A stretch of 64,000 nt of DNA from Limnephilus marmoratus (taxonomy: Eukaryota > Arthropoda > Insecta > Trichoptera > Limnephilidae): the NCBI GenBank assembly GCA_917880885.1, contig OU862919.1, forward strand, positions 48,149,058 through 48,213,057. Reading direction: 5' to 3'. Each line of letters opens with the position of its first letter. Position 1 is the first letter of the stretch. Below the pieces are notes generated by a model that saw only the letters and a list, made by a program, of their open reading frames with translations, had not been told where the DNA came from and did no database searches. Positions 21,236 through 30,878 of this stretch are shown piece by piece. The position numbers were made by a program, and so were the translations under genes.

Positions 21236-21538
21236 AATTTGGGAGGCGGGAATGGGTACCGCCGCCCCGGGAACCTTTATTGGATAACCAATACCTCTGC
21301 CATAGGTCACCCCAAGTGGTTCGCTACGTTTGGTGATTTAGCAGGGGATGCCCGGGTTCATGGGATGAGGTTTGTCTAGGAACCCTAGATTCCTACCCAC
21401 CCCTTAAGCCCTTTTCCTTCCCAGAACTCTCCTCTCCTTCCTTTCCTTAAAAAACCCTCCACACAGCATCCCCAAAGACGACATAGGCCCTGAGGGAAAT
21501 TATTTTCCTCAGGGCCTCCTGTGTGTAGCTCTTGTAAA

Positions 21539-21547
<9 letters not shown>
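21236..21547 (+). mobile_element. Best-preserved hairpin-tailed SINE-like element
   Basis: It runs from 'atttgggaggcgggaatgg' to a poly(A) run. The tail forms a two-tier structure: outer arms 'ctccacacag' (21457-21466) and 'ctgtgtgtag' (21519-21528), inner arms 'ggccctgagg' (21486-21495) and 'cctcagggcc' (21507-21516). At least eight further whole or partial copies lie in the window. No clear tRNA-like A-box was found at the 5' end, so the promoter class is unknown. It is non-coding. Confidence 0.85.

Positions 21548-21577
<30 letters not shown>
21548..21577. repeat. (AT)n microsatellite
   Basis: A near-pure AT dinucleotide run following the SINE-like poly(A) tail, a common outcome of slippage in A-rich tails. 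Confidence 0.9.
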
Positions 21578-21582
<5 letters not shown>

Positions 21583-21731
21583 AATAAGGTCCCATCTGAG
21601 ACCAGATGGTTTCTTTAAGTTGTCAGCCCATCTTAATCGCTAAAACAATCACGTTACTCTTGTTAAACTTGTTAAATTAACTTTAATACATATCTCTTTG
21701 ATAAAGCTGTTTTTTCTCCTCACGCTTTTAT

Positions 21732-21850
21732 GATACTTCTTCTTCTTCGATGGCGCTACATCCCATATCGAGTTTTGGCCTCCTACAACAGTCGCCTCCA
21801 ATTCCTCCTGTCCTCAGCGGCTGACTTCCAATTTGGTACCTGGAGAAACC
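21732..21850 (-). mobile_element. RTE-group LINE 3' end fragment
   Basis: The minus strand reads 'GYRWLPNWKSAAEDRRSW'-like sense and ends 'cgatatgggatgtagcgcca' plus GAAGAAGAA. It matches 38850-38955 in opposite orientation ('caaattggaagtcagccg', 'cgaagaagaagaag'). Only about 120 bp remain. Confidence 0.75.
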
Positions 21851-22115
21851 GCTTTTATGATACACCATCAGGAATTCCACAAGGATCACATCTCAGACCT
21901 CTCTTGTTTATTTTATATATCATTGATATAAGCACATTTTTTCAAAATTCCAAATACCAAATTTTTGCTGATGACACTAAAACTTACAAAAAAATCACTA
22001 ATTTTAATGACTGCCTAGAATTGCATTGGATAATAGACTTGGAATATTTGTGCGAACAACCAACTGATACTTAACCTGGAAAAATCTAACACAATATCAT
22101 TCACTAAAATGACAG
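21851..22115 (+). mobile_element. LINE reverse transcriptase core fragment
   Basis: The frame reads 'TPSGIPQGSHLRPLLFILY' then 'KYQIFADDTKTYKKI', that is the PQGS and FADD motifs of a Jockey-type RT. It joins the RTE tail at 21850 abruptly and stops near 22074. Neither 5' nor 3' parts of this LINE are nearby. Confidence 0.85.
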
Positions 22116-22375
22116 CCGATATCGTATAAGATTTTAAATTAAACCCGCCTAAAAGTAAACTACCGTAATTTTTAATATCGTGATTTCCCGACGCACAGAG
22201 ATGTCTCGATGAAGATGACAGTAGAGAACTCATGTAGACAGAAGATTTGTATTTCAAAGAAAAAAGAAACACGTGAAATTCGTAAACAATACACGTAATA
22301 TTGGTGACGTCTGAAATTTCGATCTATATACGGATTATGTTCCAAGCCATGCAGAGCTCGACATTCCAACCGTTA

Positions 22376-22600
22376 TGTGAGAGAGGTTTTAGGGTGGCAC
22401 ACCTGTTTCCGGCCATACAAGAGCGAGACAGGTGATCCCGCATATAAAAGGAGATGCAGGCCTCTCCTCACTCTCTTTTTCCAACCGCCAACACGTTAGC
22501 TAGGACGTATTTATAGCCATTACATATAATAAATATCCATATCGCCAATACGCGCATTATTTATAAATATCCTCGCCTACACTCGAGTCTGTATTTAACA
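22376..22600 (+). repeat. Gypsy 5' LTR
   Basis: It begins TGTGAGAGAGG and ends TTTAACA (TG...CA). A TATA-like 'catataaaaggagatg' at 22441-22456 probably drives transcription, and 'aataaatatcc' near 22530 could serve polyadenylation. Identical by eye to 27201-27425. Confidence 0.95.
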
Positions 22601-22601
22601 G

Positions 22602-22619
22602 TGGCGCAGCCTACGGTAC
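22602..22619 (+). other. Gypsy primer-binding site
   Basis: 'tggcgcagcctacggtac' lies one base after the 5' LTR. The TGGCGCAG start recalls the tRNA-Ser-type site of Drosophila 17.6/297-like elements; the later bases differ, so the tRNA is not settled. Confidence 0.7.
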
Positions 22620-23070
22620 ACGATTCTGCACAATACGGCAGATCGCGAAAAGAATCGACGCGCAAAAAAAATTTGGCACAAAAATTTGGCAAAATACGCG
22701 GTAACATTATTATTTCGGGTCGGTAAGAAAGGCCGGACCGAAATTATTCCAACACTTCACTGCAAGGAGTGAAGTGCAAGAAGACACTGGAGCCAGCCAG
22801 CTTTTCGGAAGGGGGAAGCACGGGAGGTCCAGCGTCAATCGGCATCTCTGAGGGTCAAGGATCGGAGATCCAGGTCGCAGGAGTGATCTGGGGTAGCCAT
22901 CGGTGTTACTGTGTGACGGGTCTGGAAGGAGCCATCAATTCACAGGGTCAAGGAGCAGTTTCCGGAGCAGGGTCCAGGGAGCAGACGGCAGAAGAAGAAG
23001 CCTCATTGGGAAGTTTTTGTTTTTTCTGTTTTCTTTCTCTCTATTTGGGTACCTTCTGGGCATTGGGAAC
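22620..23070 (+). other. Gypsy untranslated leader
   Basis: About 450 bp between primer-binding site and the likely gag start, presumably holding packaging signals. The long frame is open from 22903, but its first 56 codons are unlike Gag and overlap another open frame. The ATG at 23071 ('MESRGLESF') is the better start. Confidence 0.65.
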
Positions 23071-26000
23071 ATGGAGTCTCGAGGATTGGAGTCCTTCAGT
23101 TTGCGTGACGGGAACTGGGAGAACTTCAAGGTCCGCCTCGGACAATTTCTCCTCGTGAATGATGAAAAGTTTGCATCGGATGATAAAAAAAGGGCTATTT
23201 TCCTGAATGCATTGAAAGATGATTGTTTTTCCTTATTGGTTAATTTGTGCATTCCTAAAAAGGTAACAGATATTAAGTTAGAAGATTTGATATCTAAACT
23301 TGATGAGTATTGTTGTTCAACGAAATGTTTTTTTGAAGAGAGATCTAAGTTTTACAGTGCTAAACAAAGAAATGACGAATCAATCCGTGAGTTTGCAGTG
23401 CGGTTAAAGTCTCTTTCTACTAATTGCAAATTTGGGAATAGTTTATCAGTAAATTTAAGGGATTTCTTTGTTTTGGGTTGTAAACCAGGAAAGGTAAGGG
23501 AAAAATTATTTCTCGAGGGTGAATTACACTCGTTCGAAAAATGTTTACAAGTCGCCGAGTGCATTGACCTCGTAGCTTCAACTCAAGCGCAGTCCCGAGT
23601 TGATAATACGGTTTACGCTAATGTACAGCTCAAGGCCGGTCGACTCTCTTTTAATAATTCGCGTGTGAAAGACAGAGACGTGAAGCGTTTCGGGCATAGC
23701 AACAGGGCACGGTCACAGTCGCCAGCGAACGCTGTGAAACAAAATTGTACCGTTTGTGGTCACAATAATCACATCGCGACGGAATGTAGATATAAAAATT
23801 ATTTATGTAAAATTTGCAGTACGAAGGGTCATCTCGCAAAACAGTGCAAGCGTTCCTCAACACGTAAGAGTGTGAATACTTTGTTGTCGGACACAAAGTT
23901 GGGTGAAGTTAATAGTGTCGAACCATTTTTTATTGAAGTTTCACTAGACGGGATCAAGAGTAAATTCATGGTAGATTCTGGAGCATCTTGTTGCGTAATT
24001 TCCAAGGAGTGTTATTTCAGTAAATTCAGTAGAATCAAGCTAGTGCACGAAGACATTAGTCTACGGGGTTTTGACAATACGCTCGTGAAAGTGGTAGGTA
24101 CAATTACGCCACAAGTGGAATTTAACGGTCAGTGTCACAATTTGAAATTTGTTGTTGTCACAAGTGCTTCGTTATCGATAGTGGGGCGTGATTTTATGAA
24201 TCTTTTTAACGTCGGGATTAACGGAATCGTAAACAGTATAAAACAGAATACTTTGAAGCAGCGATTAGTAAAAAAATTCCCGGAAGTTTTTACGGATAAA
24301 CTAGGAAAATTTAATAAGTACGAAGTGAATTTAACTTTAAAAGAGACCGCTATTCCGATATTTCGTAATCACAGAGTTATGCCGTTCGCTTTGAAAGAAA
24401 AAGTCGAAAGGGAGTTAGGTAGTTTACTGTCAGACGGTATTATAGAACAAGTCCAGTTTAGTGAGTTTGCAAGTCCAATTGTTCCAGTAATTAAGAAAAA
24501 CGGTAGTATTAGATTATGTGGTGATTATAAATCGACAGTGAATAATCAGTTATTAGTTGACAAATATCCATTACCTAGGATAGAGGAGCTATTAACGAAA
24601 GTAAATGGTGGGAAAGTTTTTGCAAAAATCGATCTTAAATCGGCGTATAGTCAATTTGTTTTAAAAAAGGAGTGTAGGCGTTTTACAACAATCAATACCC
24701 ATTTAGGATTGTTTCAGTATAAGCGGTTAGTGTACGGGTTATCTCCCGCGCCAGCTATATTTGCAAAGGCAATGGCAAATTGTTTGTCAGGATTACAGAA
24801 CATGACGTTTTATTTGGATGATATTATCGTGATAGGGGAAGACGAAGACGATTTAGAGAAAAACGTATGTGTCGTGTTAGAAAGGTTGAAACATTGTAAT
24901 CTAACAGTGAATAGTGACAAGTGTGAATTCAATTTAAAAGTTATTGAGTTTTTAGGTTATAAAATAAGTGAACAAGGGATTCAACCGTGTGAACGGAATA
25001 AAGAAGCCATTTTAAATGCACCAGCACCTAGTGATTTAAATAATTTAAGAAGTTTATTAGGTATGATTAGTTATTATCGTAATTTTATTCCAAATATGGC
25101 AAATATATTGTCACCATTATACGAATTACTTAAAAAAGATGTTAAGTTTCAATGGGGTACGGAACAAGAAAATAGTTTTGCGATAATTAAAAGAATATTA
25201 ACTTCGGATAGGATTTTAACGCATTTTGACGAAAATATACCTGTGAAACTTGTCACAGATGGTAGTTTTAATGGGGTAGCAGCAACATTACTTCATAGGT
25301 TTCAAAATGGCGTAGAAAGACCGATTGGGTTCGCAAGCAGAACTTTAACTAAAGCGGAAAAGAATTATTCTATTCTAGATATTGAAGCAACAGCAATTAT
25401 TTTTGGAATTAAGAAGTTTTATCAATATTTGTACGGCAGAGAATTTATTTTAGCTGTGGATAATCAGCCGTTAGTGAGAATTTTAGGTGAAAATAAAGAA
25501 GTACCTAAGATTGCCGCGTCAAGGTTACAGAGATATGCTATTATGTTAGGTTCGTTTAATTTTAAAATTGAATATGTAAAATCGAAAAATAATTGTTCAG
25601 ACTTTCTGAGCAGGTGTCCGATTGAAAAGGTTAGCTGTGAAGATGAGATAGAGTCTGATTACATTAATTATTTCGAGAATAATGGGTTTAATTTGTCTTT
25701 AGACGTGATAAAAAGCGAAACCGAAAAGGATGATGTGTTAGGTCAAGTAAAAAATTTTCTTATCGAAGGTTGGCCAGCATCAGTAAAAAAGGCACAAAGT
25801 GGTAACTTTATTAGAATTTTTTGGGAAAAAAGGTTAGAATTGTCTTTGATAAATGGGTGTGTTTTATATCAACATAGGGTTGTTGTACCTGAGTCTTTAA
25901 GACAAGAGGTTTTAAAGATGTTACATAGATCTCACTTAGGGGTTTTTAAGACTAAAGGTATTGCAAAAAGCTTTGTCTGGTGGCCAAAAATTAATCAAGA

Positions 26001-27006
26001 TTTGGAGAAAATAACGGAAAATTGTAGAGATTGTTTAGAAATTAAACCAGAATCACAAAAGAGTTCTTTAGCAGTGTGGCCATATGAACCTGAAGTATGG
26101 TTCAGGGTACATATTGATCATGGTAGTTTGTATAACAAAAATTTTTTAGTGGTGGTAGACTCTTCTTCAAAGTGGATTGAGTGTCTGGAAGTAAACAGTC
26201 TGTCTTCAAAAGAAAATATCGAAATACTTCATAGATTATTTTCGCAATTTGGTTTTCCAGCAACTTTAGTTAGTGATAATGGTACGTGTTTTTGTTCTGA
26301 GGATTTTGAAAATTTTTGTAAGAAAAATGGGATAGAACATATCACTAGTCCAGTCAATCACCCTAGTAGCAACGGACAAGCTGAAGCTACAGTAAAGACT
26401 TGTAAAAATTTCCTTAAAAAAATTTGTAAACATAATGGATTTCCTTCAGATTATAAAGAAAAGTTAGGTAACTTTTTAGCAGACTATAGGAATACAGTTC
26501 ACGCAACAACAGGATGTGAGCCATCTGTATTATTAATGGGTAGAAAAATTAGAACAGTATTTGACTCTCTGACGGGTAGTTCAGGTTCTACTCGACGAAA
26601 CAAAGTAATAAAAAAGGTTACTCAGAGCCAAAACAATCAGAAAAGACAATATAAGGGTAGAGTTAAATCAGGTTTTAATATAGGTCAGAAAGTAATGACT
26701 AGAGATTTCAGATCTCAGGGTAATAGGTTATGGGTCCCTGGGGTTATTGTGGATAAAAAAGGTAGTAAAATATATTTCATAAAAATTAACAAGTCTAATA
26801 TGGTGTGGAAAAGACATTTAGACCAGCTAAAGGAATTACATGTTTCATGGCAGGAGGAAGATAACCAGGAATTCGCGTCTGACACGTTGGAATTGTCGAC
26901 GGACGAATTAGATCTCTCCGGTATGTTACGTAATAGAAGTGTCTCTAATTCTGTTTCTCCATGTTTCAGGTCTAACCCATGGCAAGGAAGGCTTCGGCCC
27001 AGGTGA
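23071..27006 (+). CDS. Gypsy gag-pol polyprotein
   Basis: 1,311 codons from 23071 in one frame without a gag/pol shift. Residues are counted from that ATG. A Gag capsid-like region is followed by two CCHC zinc knuckles (about 226-258; C-x2-C-x4-H-x4-C twice). Protease DSGA is near 301. RT carries YLDD near 581. RNase H has 'TDGSF' near 728. The integrase zinc region (H-H-C-C) starts near 953, and the DDE triad is at about 1016, 1069 and 1105, giving the usual 35-residue gap. A basic C-terminal tail follows. All catalytic residues look intact. The upstream ATG at 22903 would add 56 residues. How Gag is made in excess without a frameshift is not evident. Confidence 0.93.
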   Translation: MESRGLESFSLRDGNWENFKVRLGQFLLVNDEKFASDDKKRAIFLNALKDDCFSLLVNLCIPKKVTDIKLEDLISKLDEYCCSTKCFFEERSKFYSAKQRNDESIREFAVRLKSLSTNCKFGNSLSVNLRDFFVLGCKPGKVREKLFLEGELHSFEKCLQVAECIDLVASTQAQSRVDNTVYANVQLKAGRLSFNNSRVKDRDVKRFGHSNRARSQSPANAVKQNCTVCGHNNHIATECRYKNYLCKICSTKGHLAKQCKRSSTRKSVNTLLSDTKLGEVNSVEPFFIEVSLDGIKSKFMVDSGASCCVISKECYFSKFSRIKLVHEDISLRGFDNTLVKVVGTITPQVEFNGQCHNLKFVVVTSASLSIVGRDFMNLFNVGINGIVNSIKQNTLKQRLVKKFPEVFTDKLGKFNKYEVNLTLKETAIPIFRNHRVMPFALKEKVERELGSLLSDGIIEQVQFSEFASPIVPVIKKNGSIRLCGDYKSTVNNQLLVDKYPLPRIEELLTKVNGGKVFAKIDLKSAYSQFVLKKECRRFTTINTHLGLFQYKRLVYGLSPAPAIFAKAMANCLSGLQNMTFYLDDIIVIGEDEDDLEKNVCVVLERLKHCNLTVNSDKCEFNLKVIEFLGYKISEQGIQPCERNKEAILNAPAPSDLNNLRSLLGMISYYRNFIPNMANILSPLYELLKKDVKFQWGTEQENSFAIIKRILTSDRILTHFDENIPVKLVTDGSFNGVAATLLHRFQNGVERPIGFASRTLTKAEKNYSILDIEATAIIFGIKKFYQYLYGREFILAVDNQPLVRILGENKEVPKIAASRLQRYAIMLGSFNFKIEYVKSKNNCSDFLSRCPIEKVSCEDEIESDYINYFENNGFNLSLDVIKSETEKDDVLGQVKNFLIEGWPASVKKAQSGNFIRIFWEKRLELSLINGCVLYQHRVVVPESLRQEVLKMLHRSHLGVFKTKGIAKSFVWWPKINQDLEKITENCRDCLEIKPESQKSSLAVWPYEPEVWFRVHIDHGSLYNKNFLVVVDSSSKWIECLEVNSLSSKENIEILHRLFSQFGFPATLVSDNGTCFCSEDFENFCKKNGIEHITSPVNHPSSNGQAEATVKTCKNFLKKICKHNGFPSDYKEKLGNFLADYRNTVHATTGCEPSVLLMGRKIRTVFDSLTGSSGSTRRNKVIKKVTQSQNNQKRQYKGRVKSGFNIGQKVMTRDFRSQGNRLWVPGVIVDKKGSKIYFIKINKSNMVWKRHLDQLKELHVSWQEEDNQEFASDTLELSTDELDLSGMLRNRSVSNSVSPCFRSNPWQGRLRPR

Positions 27007-27191
27007 CAGCACTTCGCAGTCGAAATGGACAGAAATGGACAGAAGGGAAACAGAAAGAACAAAAACAAATGTTTTGTTAATTTTAAATGTAATGTGTTAA
27101 TTTTAAATGTGAAATATGAAATATAAAATATATTGTATGAAATATGTAGCTATAGGTATCACTTATGTAGCCAGGATTCTCCCGTTTAAGT

Positions 27192-27200
27192 AGGGGAGGA
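27192..27200 (+). other. Gypsy polypurine tract
   Basis: 'aggggagga' sits directly before the 3' LTR, where plus-strand DNA synthesis would be primed. Confidence 0.85.
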
Positions 27201-27425
27201 TGTGAGAGAGGTTTTAGGGTGGCACACCTGTTTCCGGCCATACAAGAGCGAGACAGGTGATCCCGCATATAAAAGGAGATGCAGGCCTCTCCTCACTCTC
27301 TTTTTCCAACCGCCAACACGTTAGCTAGGACGTATTTATAGCCATTACATATAATAAATATCCATATCGCCAATACGCGCATTATTTATAAATATCCTCG
27401 CCTACACTCGAGTCTGTATTTAACA
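27201..27425 (+). repeat. Gypsy 3' LTR
   Basis: 225 bp, identical by eye to the 5' LTR, and followed by the CGTTA target duplication. Confidence 0.95.
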
Positions 27426-27430
27426 CGTTA

Positions 27431-27785
27431 TAACCAACTGATATACCGGGCACATGTGCTCAACCTAGTCCAAATTGAGATTTTGATAGCAATTTCATCT
27501 AACAAATGTATTGCACAATTATTGTGCAACCATATTACACAACGATGTACGTAAATTATCATCTCGATAACACTGAAATCGAAGCTTAGAATACCCATGA
27601 AAAGGTCATTCATACTGTCCAAATTTTTTGCTATGATTACAGACGCAAAATTGAAGATTTGCATGTCGTGGTTGGGTGATTATCATCAAATTATTGTGAA
27701 AGTCATTGACGCACGTATCAAGTTATGCGTCTACGCTAGCCCACAATAACCTTTATTACTGGATCTCATGTCGTATAAATTGTTT
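27431..27785. other. Unassigned flank of the Gypsy insertion
   Basis: AT-rich sequence without a recognised repeat or gene. The minus-strand 78-codon stretch at 27428-27664 begins in the target duplication and has no recognisable motif. Confidence 0.4.
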
Positions 27786-27789
27786 ATCA

Positions 27790-27954
27790 TTAAAGAAGAA
27801 GATAACACTAATAATCTCAACGAAGTATGAATGAGAACAAGACACAGAAAAATAGAAAACGATAATGGTCACAACTGGGACTCGAATCCAGAACCTCTCG
27901 TCTAACCGGGACGTACGCTTTTATCAATTCAGGCATTGCCACCTTCCATCAAAC
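27790..27954 (-). mobile_element. tRNA-derived SINE, minus copy
   Basis: The minus strand reads 'tttgatggaaggtggcaatg', 'gttagacgagaggttctgga', B-box-like 'ggattcgagtccc' and 'gttgtgaccattat'. It matches 28501-28660 in opposite orientation. The 5' 'ggtggca' can pair with 'tgtgacc' like an acceptor stem, supporting a tRNA origin. Confidence 0.78.
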
Positions 27955-27969
27955 CGTCATAATTGTCTA

Positions 27970-28333
27970 ACTAACTAACTAACCATCACGCCGTTTCCCC
28001 GCAGGGGTAGGCAGAGAGGACGGACCGCCAAACATCCCGGTCTTGACACACATTCCTTGCCTCGTTTACATTCATACAACGTCTCATACATTCTCTTCTA
28101 TTATTCTGACTCTTGACATGGCCCGACTCAAGTATCTGATTCACTTGGTCGTGCCATGTCTTTCTTGGGCGTCCTCGACTTCTTCTACCATTCACATTTG
28201 CGTCATATATTCTCCTTACACTCCTTTCCTCGTTCATTCGCTCTACATGCCCAAACCATCGGAGCGTTCCTTCCTTGATCTTACTCATCACGCTTACATC
28301 AGCCTTGCATTCTTTGCGGATTTCCACTGCCAT
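27970..28333 (-). mobile_element. RTE-group LINE C-terminal fragment
   Basis: A 115-aa open stretch with 'EGTLRWFGHVERMNEERSV', 'GRRSRGRPRKTWHDQV' and 'ARNVCQDRDVWRSVL', the standard C-terminus of RTE-like LINEs. A GTTA-repeat tail lies at 27967-27983 (TAAC repeats on the plus strand). The fragment is 5'-truncated and lies between the two inverted SINEs. Confidence 0.85.
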
Positions 28334-28490
28334 ATAAATAAAATCGGATTTATTTATCCTAGACAGTATCTAGGTTACAAACCAGTTCTTAGAACGATTG
28401 TTTCCAATGAAAAAGGTAGTTGCCTATGAAATGGAAAAATTAGTCGAAGATAATATTGTTATTCTAAAATTTGAAATACGAGATTGACAA
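28334..28490 (+). repeat. First copy of a local duplication
   Basis: 'ataaataaaatcggatttat', 'atctaggttacaaaccagtt' is repeated with few changes at 28780-28833. The second copy lacks the SINE that follows here, and 28640-28735 is likewise echoed at 28850-28945. A duplication of about 450 bp with or without the SINE is the simplest reading. Confidence 0.6.
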
Positions 28491-28500
28491 ATATGATGAT

Positions 28501-28660
28501 TTGATGGAAGGTGGCAATGGATGAATTTGTAAAAGCGCACGTTCCGGTAAGACAAGAGGTTTTGGGTTCGAGTCCCATTTGCGACCATTATCTTTATATT
28601 TTTCTATGTCTTGTTCTCTTTCATATGTTTGTTTAGATTATTAGTGTTATCTTTTTCTTC
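28501..28660 (+). mobile_element. tRNA-derived SINE, plus copy
   Basis: 'ttgatggaaggtggcaatgg', 'acaagaggttttgggttcg', B-box 'gggttcgagtccc' and 'tttgcgaccattatc'. It is homologous to the inverted copy at 27790-27954; the pair is about 0.55 kb apart. The A-box is degenerate. Confidence 0.8.
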
Positions 28661-29439
28661 AAAGATATACAACGTTGATGAGAATAATCTTCAAAAGTTA
28701 TAAAAACTGAGTTGTCCTTATAAAAAAACTGAAAATTAATTTAGACTTTTATAAAAAGGTTAATATATTATGTTTAATATAAATAAAATCGGATATATTT
28801 ATCCGAGACGCTATCTAGGTTGCAAACCAATTCTTTTCTTTCATATTTTCGTTTATATTATTATTATTATCTTCTTCTTGAATGATATATTACATTGATG
28901 CCAATAGCCTTCAAAACTTATAAAAAGAGAGTTGTTCTTGTAATTTTTTTAATTGTTTATTCGTTTTTCCAGCACGGCTCGCGTGGGCTTGTTCCGAATG
29001 ATGATGCTGAGAATGATGGACCATTATTTACCTGCATATTAATCTCGACCAAACCGCAAAGGGAATTCCCCAGACGAAGGTATAATCAAATATGGTAAAT
29101 TCATGTCGTTACTCTCAAGCTAATTTTGCCTTTACGGGTTCATGTTTGTTTGCAGTTTGTACCGTTTTTGGTTTGAAGTATACATAGGTCTTTGTTTGAA
29201 GTTAAAACTTTACGTTAAATCAGTTTGAAGAGGAATTTATGAATTACCTTGGGTCAGGTATAATATTAATATATCTGAAATTCAATAAAAAAATGTAGGC
29301 ACGCTTAATATTACCACGTTTACCGAATGGCGAGGATACGAAAAAGCATATAAACATACGTTCCTTATCACAATAATGCTACAGCTCTTTTTTACATAAT
29401 AAATATTGGTGAGACAAAAGATGAGACATACAATGTACC

Positions 29440-29613
29440 TACGGATTCCATGTCAATTCAGAATGAAACCAACTCAGAAACACCTCAGAAAGGTCATTAA
29501 AAGCTATGAAAAAATGATTTTAAAATAGCCAGTAACCCTAACCTAACTTAACCTATTTAAACAATGTTTTTATCATCACTCTTAATGACCTTTCTGAAGT
29601 GCTTCTGAGTTAG
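29440..29613. repeat. Foldback leading into the 193-bp array
   Basis: 'aactcagaaacacctcagaa...ggtcattaa' (29471-29500) is inverted against 'ttaatgacctttctgaagtg...ctgagtt' (29582-29611). The left part also resembles 10041-10113. The right arm grades into the start of the tandem unit. Confidence 0.65.
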
Positions 29614-30356
29614 CCGGTCACCATATTTACATATATTCATACCTTACCTATGTACGTATGTCTGTTTCCTCCAAAGTACTACTTTATTCCTTTGGAGGAA
29701 ATAGACGTTTGTGTACGTTGTGTGTTTCATCTTTGTCTTACCATTATTTAATATGTCAGAAAGAGCTGCAGCATTATTGTTTCTTTCTTAGGTGTTTCTG
29801 AGTTGGCCGGTCACCATATTTACATATATTCATACCTTACCTATGTACGTATGTCTGTTTCCTCCAAAGTACTACTTTATTCCTTTGGAGGAAATAGACG
29901 TTTGTGTACGTTGTGTGTTTCATCTTTGTCTTACCATTATTTAATATGTCAGAAAGAGCTGCAGCATTATTGTTTCTTTCTTAGGTGTTTCTGAGTTGGC
30001 CGGTCACCATATTTACATATATTCATACCTTACCTATGTACGTATGTCTGTTTCCTCCAAAGTACTACTTTATTCCTTTGGAGGAAATAGACGTTTGTGT
30101 ACGTTGTGTGTTTCATCTTTGTCTTACCATTATTTAATATGTCAGAAAGAGCTGCAGCATTATTGTTTCTTTCTTAGGTGTTTCTGAGTTGGCCGGTCAC
30201 CATATTTACATATATTCATACCGTATCTACGTATGTCTGTTTCCTCCAAAGTACTACTTTATTCCTTTGGAGAAAATAGACGTATGTGTACGTTGTGTGT
30301 TTCATCTTTTGTCTTACCATTATTTAATATGTAAGAAAGAGCTGCAGCATTATTGT
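29605..30356. repeat. 193-bp tandem repeat, about four copies
   Basis: Units start near 29610, 29803, 29996 and 30189. The second and third are identical by eye; the fourth carries substitutions and small indels. Each holds 'cctccaaag...ctttggagg', a 9-bp hairpin, and 'gagctgcagcattatt'. Short frames of 63 codons recur simply because the units repeat. A hAT MITE has cut into the end of the fourth unit. Confidence 0.92.
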
Positions 30357-30364
30357 GTTACGAT

Positions 30365-30765
30365 TAGTGATGTTCCGGATATCCGTATCCGTATCCGCGG
30401 ATATCCGAGGGAGAACAAAGATCATTATCCTTATCCGTTACTTTTCTCGCGGATCTTTTACGGATTTTTTACCTTATTATTTTTCAATTGAAATGATGAA
30501 ATGCTATACATAGTTGATTAAGTAGAATTAAAAACCTATTAAATTCCATTCAGAGTATTTTTTTATTTCTTAAAATCAAATATGTTATCGTATTAAGTTA
30601 CCATACCGTCGCTGCGGCGGGCGTAACATCAACTATCGTTTCAAGGTTTCACGCGCCGACACCGATTATGAAGAAAATAAAGATCCGTATCCGTATCCGC
30701 GGATCTTGACACCAAATATCCGTGTATCCGCGGATATACATTTTTAACGATCCGGCACATCACTA
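30365..30765. mobile_element. hAT-type MITE, 401 bp
   Basis: Ends 'tagtgatgttccggat' and, reversed, 'tagtgatgtgccggat' (15 of 16). The flanking 8-bp duplications are 'gttacgat' (30357-30364) and 'gttaagat' (30766-30773), 7 of 8. Eight-bp duplications and TAGTGATG-like ends fit the hAT superfamily. The interior is full of 'ccgtatccgcggat' motifs, in both orientations near each end. No transposase. Confidence 0.88.
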
Positions 30766-30841
30766 GTTAAGATACGTATGTTTATTGCATTTTTGTACCG
30801 TCACTGTTCCGTAAACGTGAGAATATTAAAAGTCGAGAATG

Positions 30842-30878
30842 AGAATGAGACCACGAGAATGTCTCGTGGTCTCATTCT
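30842..30878. repeat. Perfect 17-bp hairpin, 3-base loop
   Basis: 'agaatgagaccacgaga' and its exact complement flank ATG. No T-run follows that would suggest a terminator. Its role is unknown. Confidence 0.85.

Larger units (their letters stand above)
22376..27425 (+). mobile_element. Full-length Ty3/Gypsy LTR retrotransposon
   Basis: The 5,050-bp element has two 225-bp LTRs identical by eye, flanked by the 5-bp duplication CGTTA (22371-22375 and 27426-27430). The order inside is primer-binding site, leader, one gag-pol frame and polypurine tract. There is no envelope gene. Identical LTRs and an open frame mark it as one of the youngest insertions here. Protein order (protease, RT, RNase H, integrase) is that of Ty3/Gypsy rather than Copia. 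Confidence 0.97.

Noticed and set aside
22769..23158. 129-codon plus frame overlapping the start of Gypsy gag
   Set aside because: It lies mostly in the untranslated leader, in another frame, and has no Gag-like features.
28043..28429. 128-codon plus frame
   Set aside because: It is antisense to the LINE C-terminus at 27986-28333.
29803..30187. Two identical 63-codon plus-strand frames
   Set aside because: They arise only because the 193-bp unit is repeated; the fourth unit does not keep the sequence, and there is no known motif.
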